A stretch of DNA of 64,000 nt from Danio rerio. Lineage: Eukaryota > Chordata > Actinopteri > Cypriniformes > Danionidae. The stretch lies in contig NC_133183.1 in the NCBI RefSeq assembly GCF_049306965.1, positions 20,358,501-20,422,500 on the forward strand, given 5' to 3'. Each line of letters opens with the position of its first letter. Position 1 is the stretch's first letter. This document shows, piece by piece, positions 58,301 to 64,000 of this stretch. The notes beneath the pieces are model-generated. The model saw nothing but the letters and a program-made list of their open reading frames with translations. It had not been told where the DNA came from and ran no database searches. A program made the position numbers and the translations under genes.

Positions 58301-61300
58301 CGACGGTCCCACCCAACCCTCCTCAGCGCTTCCAAGCTTGCGCTACGCGTTGTTGTGACGTGTAGTTAAATTTTTTGAGAGGTGCACGTCAGTGACGGTT
58401 ACGGCGAGGGCTATGCGTCTACGCGTAGGCTGCGCCGTAGCATTATATTTTACGGAAGCAGAGGTATAAATCAGCCTTAATCCGTGATCCATATGGATCA
58501 CAACCCACAGTTCGAAATGCATGTGACCTGCGGATTAATAACATTTTTTTGAACTTGTAGGTTAATTTAACATTTATAATAACTGCAGAGAGATCGCCTC
58601 CCGCGTTCAAATCACGTGTATAAAAGCATGTTGGCTTCCCTGTAAAATTTTATAATAATGATGATGGAAGAAGTTGTGGTGGAAGAAAAAAAGCATATGA
58701 TGGGGAAAAACAGCCTACGCAGGTTCTTAAAAAGGATTCAGTCAGTGTTTTTGTTTGTAAATTTGTTATTTAAGTTAAAAATATCTAGGGCAGGGCTATT
58801 TATTTTATTTTATGCTGTTGGAAACACTGCATGTGCGTGAAAATGTTCTATAGTTAATATGTTTGCATGTTAAAATAAATCTGTATTTTTAAATGCAATA
58901 TTTAATGTGTCAGACACAAAATAGACATCATTTTTTAATTAAATAATTATTTTATTTTAATCTGAGCAGTTAACTGTTAATATTCAGCAGAATTAACCGA
59001 AACGAGCATCCCTACAATAACTTGTGTCTTCATCTCCATCATCAAGAAACCCATGATGACACAACACAAACACCACTTCAGCCATGAGTTACTCCAGCCT
59101 TGAATGCCACGTTTGATGTCACTGTCAGCTAGCAAAAGTCACTTCAGAGATCCTAGTGGTGAAGTTGGGAATATAACCGAAAAACGGCCCAAGGGGAAAT
59201 CTAATTCTTAAAGGCACCCACTTGTTGGCTAGTTCTTATAATTACCTGGTGCAAAACCCCCTGTAATTTCTATCCAAAGAACTAGTTAATGAATCTGACA
59301 ATGTTTGAAAGGTTTGTGACATCAAACTCTTAAAATAATTGAAGAGTCAGTATCCATTGTAGCAGATGTATCCTCAAACATCATTCATGAAAGCTAGTGA
59401 TAGGTTGTGGAGACCTTTCCATGTCAAAATGGTCAATTCCAGTCCAGAGTAGACCTGCATATTCAACTCCTCTGCATTTGGTTATTGCGTTTCTATGCAT
59501 CAATATTGGGTGTATGTGTGGAAGTGCTGTTCAATCTTGTATCTAACTCCATATGTCTCCTCCTCAGCGCTACTCTTGCACCAGCGTGCTCGGATGGAGC
59601 GTCTGATGAAAGAACTCATGCTGGAGCGCCAGAAACTGGATCAGTTGAAGGCGGAAGTGAATGAAATGGAATTCGACGCCCTGCAGAGACGCTTCAGACG
59701 GGTGAACAGCACCAGCCTGATCCCTCGGGTAAGAGAGAGACAAAAAATACAAGGCTTTTATAGCGTGTGAATGCATCATCTTGAAGGGGCGCGGAACACA
59801 CACACACACCCCCACGCTTTTCATCACTAATAAAGGAGATGAATAAATCCTCATCAAATCCCCCAAATGAGCCTTACGTAAAAGCATACATACCTAAAAT
59901 GTACGTGCAGAATGTGCAAATAACGATGAGGTGGAAACGAATCACATCTGTTCATTTGGTTCCTGCTCATTCTGCATACTTCACAGACTTTGAATGAATC
60001 TCTTTTCATAGGTTAAACTGCTGCACATAATGCATCCATCCAGTACAAGCGTCATCTCTTTCATCCGAGTTCAACAGGCTTCTGTGAAGAGTTTGACAGA
60101 GATAAACTGCTTTTATGTGTGCGGTTGATGTGAAAAATTCATGTACTTCATGTGTGTGTGTGTGTGTATTTACTAGCCCGAGGAGATGACCAAAATTCGG
60201 TCACAAAACAGACAGCTTCAGATTGACATTGATTGCACCTTGAAGGAGACGGACCTGCTGCAGTCCAGAGGTAAAATAAATTCTGAAAAAATTCATTGCA
60301 TTATTTCATGTGTATTTTGCTGATAATGAAAGACTATCATTGTTTTCATTTATGTCTTCTTTTTTATTTGCTTTTAGGCAAGTTTGACTTGAGAACCATG
60401 AACAACTTTTATGATAATATTCAGCCTGGTCCTGTTGTACCTCCGAGAGGTGGGAATTCAATTCTGACTTTTATTTAGTCAACCAATGCTTGCATTTATA
60501 AACATCACATTTCAGCCAAAACATCCTAGGCTAATAGATCTGGGATTATTTTTTTTTTATTTGTTGAAATTATTATTTACATGTACACATTCAAAAACCA
60601 CACTATTTATTCAGTAGACATCTGTAAATATCAGTAAAGAAAATGATAGGTATAAATACACTTTTGTTGTCAATCTCAGTTGAAAGAGCAACTGATAATA
60701 ACTTCTAGTTGATCATTTGGAAAAGTGGCAGAAGGTGGATTTTTCCGATAAATCTCTGTTGAACTGCAGCCCAATCATCACAAATTCTGCAGAAGACCTA
60801 TTGGACCTTCTGCAGAGTAGATGGCAGCATCAACAGCCTGAGGTATTCAGACATTTGTGCTGCCCATTACATTACAAACCACAGAAGAGGTCAAATTCTT
60901 CAGCAGGATAGCGCTCCTTTTCATACTTCAGCCTTCACGTCAAAGTTGCTGAAAGAAAAAATGGTCAATCCTGGAAATTGGCCAGCCCAGTCACCAGACA
61001 AGGACATAATTAAGCATGGATGGAAGAGGAGGCATTGAAGATGAATTCAGAGAATCTTGATGAACTCTGGGAGTCCTGCAAGAACACTTTCTTCGCCATT
61101 CCAGACTTTATTATAAAGTATTTGAGTCATTGCAGAGATGTATAGATGCAGTCCTTTAAGCTCATGTGAGTCATACACAATATTAATTCTTCACTGCACT
61201 ATGACTTTATATTCTATACTTTACATTATTTCTGTTAAGTGACAAGACCTTTGTCTAAGCAAAGTCAATTAAAAATCGAGGCATGATCATATTTTATTTT

Positions 61301-63814
61301 AGTAAAATAAAATCTAGAGGCCTTTGCCTTTCATATAAGCCTATTTTGATACCAAATGATCAACTAGAAGTCATTATTTTTTGTTCCTAAAACTCAGATA
61401 GGCGACAAGAATTGTGTCCAGTATCATCATTACATGTGTAATAAATACAATCAAAATAATATTGTATTGTTAGCAAATTATACTTAGTCCGCCTAAATAA
61501 TTTTAATGCACTTTCTATTAAATCTCCTATGTTTGGTTTCAAACCTTTGAGTTTTTTTAATTCTGTTGAACGCCATCTGAAATTTTCTTCTAAAATTAGC
61601 ATTTTTCTCAGGCTCCTACAGTTAAATGTTCATGAAACCCTTGGGTACTTTTTTGAGATTTTAACAGATTTATGTGTGTTGAGCATCAGTTAAGAGAATG
61701 TTAGCACCTGTTAGCTTTAATAATTGGAAAAACTGGATAATTTTGAGCTTTTGTCAGCTAATTTCAGCTTCCGGGTTTAAAATGATTTTTGGGGCAGGAT
61801 CAAAATCGGCGACGTAGCGCAAAATTGCGAGTGCAAAGATGACGCGTCAGTTTCTTGTTCTTATTCATAGCAGAGTTGTCTTATCCTATGAGAAGAGACG
61901 GCTGCTTAATTATTCATGACTGCATGTGCTTTCCGAAGGCAAGACACAGACCTGCGAGTGCGAAGCTGTGAGACTGGGTGAGACTGCGTCCAAAGACCTA
62001 CGGCACACAGTATTTAGATGTTCATGAAGGGTGGTATGTGTTTGTTTCGATGATCCACAGGATTTGTTGCATGTTTTTCCCTGCGATGCTGTCAGGGCCG
62101 ATACAGCAAACCTGTTTGTGTGCAACAAGCATTTTTGTTGGGAGAGCAGTACAAGAATTGGGAAATGGCGGACGTTGTCTTTTATCAGGAGTTTGTTTAC
62201 ATTTAGACACATCGCCGTGCTGCTTTGTTCGCCTAAATCTTCTAGATTACCAATAGGGCTAATGGTTAAAATAGACAAGGCAAGAGACCTGCTGCACTGA
62301 GTCTGCATTCAGACCCGGGGATTGAAGGAAAAGTCCAAATTTCTAGTGTTTATATGAACACAATTATCTTTATAATGAAATAAATTGTGGTTATCTGTAT
62401 ATGAAATTACAAATAAAAAATGTAACAGGGCATTAAATTACTGTTTATTTCTTTGCATTTTAACTTTGTAAACTATAAAATCATGCGTCTCCTCACAGTT
62501 TGTGTCTCATTTTGTGAGCTAACTGACAATACTTGAAAAAAACTTCTGAGGTAGACCTGAACCAAAGGTGGGGGTCTCATGGTCCTTAAAGTCAGAAATA
62601 TTAGCCCTCCCCCTTGACTTTTTTTTTTTCTATTTCAAATACTTCCCAAATGATGTTTAACAGAGTATATCTGCTGTATATTTTTCAATAGTTTACAGAA
62701 CAAACCATCATTATTCAATAACTTCCCTAAATACACAAATCTGCCTAGTTAACCTAATTAACCTAGTTAAGCCTTTAAATGTCACTTTAAGCTGTATAGA
62801 AGTGTCTTGAAAAATATTTAGTAAAGTAGTATTTACTGTCATCATGGCAAAGATAAAATAAATCAGCTATTAGAAATGAGTTATTAAAACTATTATTAGA
62901 ATTGTGTTGAAGAAATCTTCTCTACGTTAAACAGAAAATAGGGAAAACAATAACCAGGGTGGTTAATAATTCAGGGGGGCCATTAATTCTGACTTCATCT
63001 GTATGTGTAGGTTCAGTAGTTTCACATTTATGCCAAAACAGTTCTTTTTATGGTCTTTAAAGTGAAATAATCAACATAAACAAAGGAGGTTGAGAAAAAT
63101 ATTTGTTTTCGACTGAAAATTCAGACGGCTTTATATATCTCTTCATATTTTGAAGAAAGCTAGAATACCGCTTCCTTCAAAACATCTTCTATTGTGTTCA
63201 ACAGAAGGAAGAAACTCAATAGGTTTTAAACAAGTAAAGGGTGAATAAATTATGATTTGGGGTGGACTATCATTTTAATGCACCAATTAATCGTACCGAG
63301 TTGAATCTAAACTTACCGGTTTTGTTCCTCTGCTACACTCGACAACATACTAAATTAGTTTTTCACCAAAATACCTCATGTAATTTCTAAACCATCCTTC
63401 CTTGTGCTAAAATTAGCTCTTAGCTCTCTGAATATCCTGTCAAATTCGTCCTGACCTCTGACTACTCCTGTGGAGTGGAGGGTTTTAGATTTCTTGTTAT
63501 GATCTAGTGTTTCTTGCACCCTCGTTCTATTTTCATCACTCTTTTGTTGCCATGCGGGGCCAGTGGCCTAAATTGTCAATGGGTGTGACAGAACCGCCAA
63601 AGCTCCCTCAAGCCTTCAAATTTAGCTCACAGCCGCAACAAATAAATATGTGTGCCATCTCATAACCCGTTGTCTCCTCTAACTAGCTAAACCTACGGCT
63701 GTGCAACGAGACGAGGATTTCGAAGGCGCTCAATGGAACTGTGAAAGCTGCACTTTTCTTAACCACCCTGCTCTGCACCGCTGTGAACAATGCGAGATGC
63801 CGCGCAACACTTGA
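51928..63814 (+). CDS. tab3: TAB3, TAK1-binding adaptor, six coding exons
   Basis: Adaptor joining K63-linked ubiquitin chains to the TAK1 kinase in TNF, IL-1 and Toll signalling. Exons: 51928-52029, 56130-57291, 59568-59728, 60177-60270, 60378-60449, 63687-63814. Phases join cleanly; about 572 aa (human 712). Residues 8-50 are the CUE domain ([19 protein letters not shown], then [12 protein letters not shown]). Residues 60-420 are Pro/Ser/Gln-rich. [14 protein letters not shown] and [11 protein letters not shown] mark TAB3 rather than TAB2. The [14 protein letters not shown] motif precedes the TAK1-binding coiled coil, residues 422-507. Residues 539-572 are the NZF finger, C549, C552, C563, C566 with the T-F pair that binds ubiquitin. 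A second ATG lies at 51925; the MAQ start matches the family. The human linker between VVPP and DEDYEGA is largely absent. Confidence 0.95.
52342..52392. repeat. Poly-T homopolymer, 51 nt
   Basis: An uninterrupted T run in tab3 intron 1 (downstream of the start exon). It could be the A tail of a minus-strand retroposon, though no body is recognisable to its left. Length in the assembly may be unreliable. Confidence 0.9.
52583..53752. mobile_element. DNA element with CC-C-TTTACA-TAATACG inverted termini
   Basis: Left end cctcatttacactaatacg and right end cgtattaatgtaaacgggg are inverted repeats. Subterminal sequences on both sides are related (cggtttcaaaaagatctccg against the reverse of gtctccggtttcc). 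About 1.17 kb, no transposase frame. In tab3 intron. Confidence 0.65.
54121..54250 (-). mobile_element. DANA SINE, 3' fragment
   Basis: On the minus strand, the 3' half only: tttcccagagatgggttgcg, ctggaagggcatccgctgcg, then gaccccggattaataaaggg and a short tail. The 5' tRNA-like head is missing. Confidence 0.85.
54335..55995. mobile_element. 1.66 kb DNA element, GGGGCCTGTTTCA termini
   Basis: Ends ggggcctgtttcaaaaagga and its inverse tccttactgaaacaggcccc. Subterminal ACTCAGAGTT motifs repeat many times on both sides (54360-54580 and 55850-55965). No transposase frame seen. It ends 134 bp before the acceptor of tab3 exon 2, so it forms most of the 3' end of that intron. Confidence 0.8.
57885..59010. 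mobile_element. Older hAT-like repeat carrying the 57912-58476 insertion
   Basis: Starts ataggggtgtaaaggacc and ends near ccgaaacgagcatccctacaa. The ends GGGGTG and GCATCCCTA are of hAT type. Borders approximate. Confidence 0.5.
57912..58476. mobile_element. TTAA-flanked element inserted in an older repeat
   Basis: 565 bp with inverted ends agaatggtttatacttctg and cagaggtataaatcagcc and TTAA at both borders (57908-57911, 58477-58480). It splits an older hAT-like repeat: ggggtgtaaaggaccacgg before it and tccgtgatccatatggatca after it are the two halves of one sequence. Unusually GC-rich for this intron. Confidence 0.75.
60692..61378. mobile_element. Degenerate Tc1/mariner-like transposon
   Basis: Inverted termini ataataacttctagttgatc (left, about 60695) and ccaaatgatcaactagaag...tcattatt (right, to about 61378). 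The plus-strand interior holds a decayed, shortened transposase. [20 protein letters not shown] and NWPAQSPD match the Tc1-type QQDNAPCHTS...WPAQSPDLNPIE region. Frame is broken and the N-terminal part missing. In tab3 intron 5. Confidence 0.82.
62587..63001. mobile_element. Tc1/mariner-type MITE (CAGTTGAAGTCAGA terminus), copy 2
   Basis: Right end gggccattaattctgacttcatctgta and left end aaagtcagaaatattagccc are diverged forms of the termini at 29294-29826. The two share a long interior (ttaagcctttaaatgtcact, ttaagctgtatagaagtgtc). Confidence 0.78.
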
Positions 63815-64000
63815 GCTTCACCACAACTCTTTCCCACCGGCCATGAACCTCATTCTTCCTAATTTTCTGTTCCATCATGAAACATTCAGTTCCCTCCTAT
63901 CAACCAACGATTCGGTTCCCTTGTGCCCTCAGCTTCACCCAGCAATAACTGAGCCGTACCACACAGAACAAATAAATATTATCCAATCGGACTCACCCTG
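63815..64000 (+). other. tab3: tab3 3' UTR, cut by the window edge
   Basis: Sequence after the tab3 stop codon at 63812-63814. No polyadenylation hexamer followed by a GT-rich region is convincing before the window ends; aataaa is present at 63971-63976, but its downstream region is too short to judge. Confidence 0.6.

Noticed and set aside
1-64000. Search for LTR retroelements, retrovirus-like copies, Polintons, rRNA, stand-alone tRNA genes and CRISPR arrays
   Set aside because: No paired LTRs, gag/pol-like stretches, large capsid-bearing element, cloverleaf outside SINE heads, or regularly spaced repeats were recognised by eye. Small or old fragments could be missed.

Overview
The window is vertebrate nuclear DNA and almost certainly comes from a Danio fish, most likely zebrafish. 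Evidence: large genes split by GT-AG introns, four DANA-type tRNA-derived SINE copies, and a dense cover of short DNA transposons (hAT-, Tc1/mariner- and TTAA-target types) and microsatellites typical of that genome. There are no bacterial operons, CRISPR arrays or recognisable rRNA or stand-alone tRNA genes. Gene names rest on protein motifs and remembered family sequences; no database search was run.

Layout. 1-7.9 kb: gene-poor DNA downstream of mindy4. It holds a fold-back hAT-like insertion, a 2.5 kb inverted-repeat element with exon-like blocks, a GT microsatellite and a 1 kb TTAA-flanked element. 7.9-17.6 kb, minus strand: mindy4 (fam188b), a predicted MINDY-family deubiquitinase, 18 coding exons, about 683 aa. 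17.6-19.1 kb: mindy4 5' region plus a dead Tc1-like copy. 19.1-39.5 kb, minus strand: nexn (nexilin), an actin/Z-disc protein, 14 coding exons plus a 5' noncoding exon, about 861 aa, with transposon-loaded introns. 39.5-47 kb: intergenic, with an internally deleted Tc1-like copy, a composite tetranucleotide repeat and a young DANA SINE with a clean target-site duplication. 47-64 kb, plus strand: tab3, a TAK1-binding adaptor, six coding exons, about 572 aa, stop codon at 63812, 3'UTR running off the window.

The three genes do not form a functional cluster. mindy4 and nexn are in tandem on the minus strand and tab3 diverges from nexn. mindy4 and tab3 both concern ubiquitin: one is predicted to cut chains, the other binds K63 chains through its NZF finger. 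Their human counterparts lie on three different chromosomes, so this proximity is probably incidental.

The points most worth a second look are: nexn as a run of nine F-E-centred modules, several carried on phase-0 exons, with one more module than the human protein as I remember it and an acidic N-terminal extension; exon-like blocks inside the 2.5 kb element; an RFX X-box-like site upstream of mindy4, whose N-terminus looks like a LisH motif; and a tab3 model whose 3' exons join in frame without a linker present in human TAB3.
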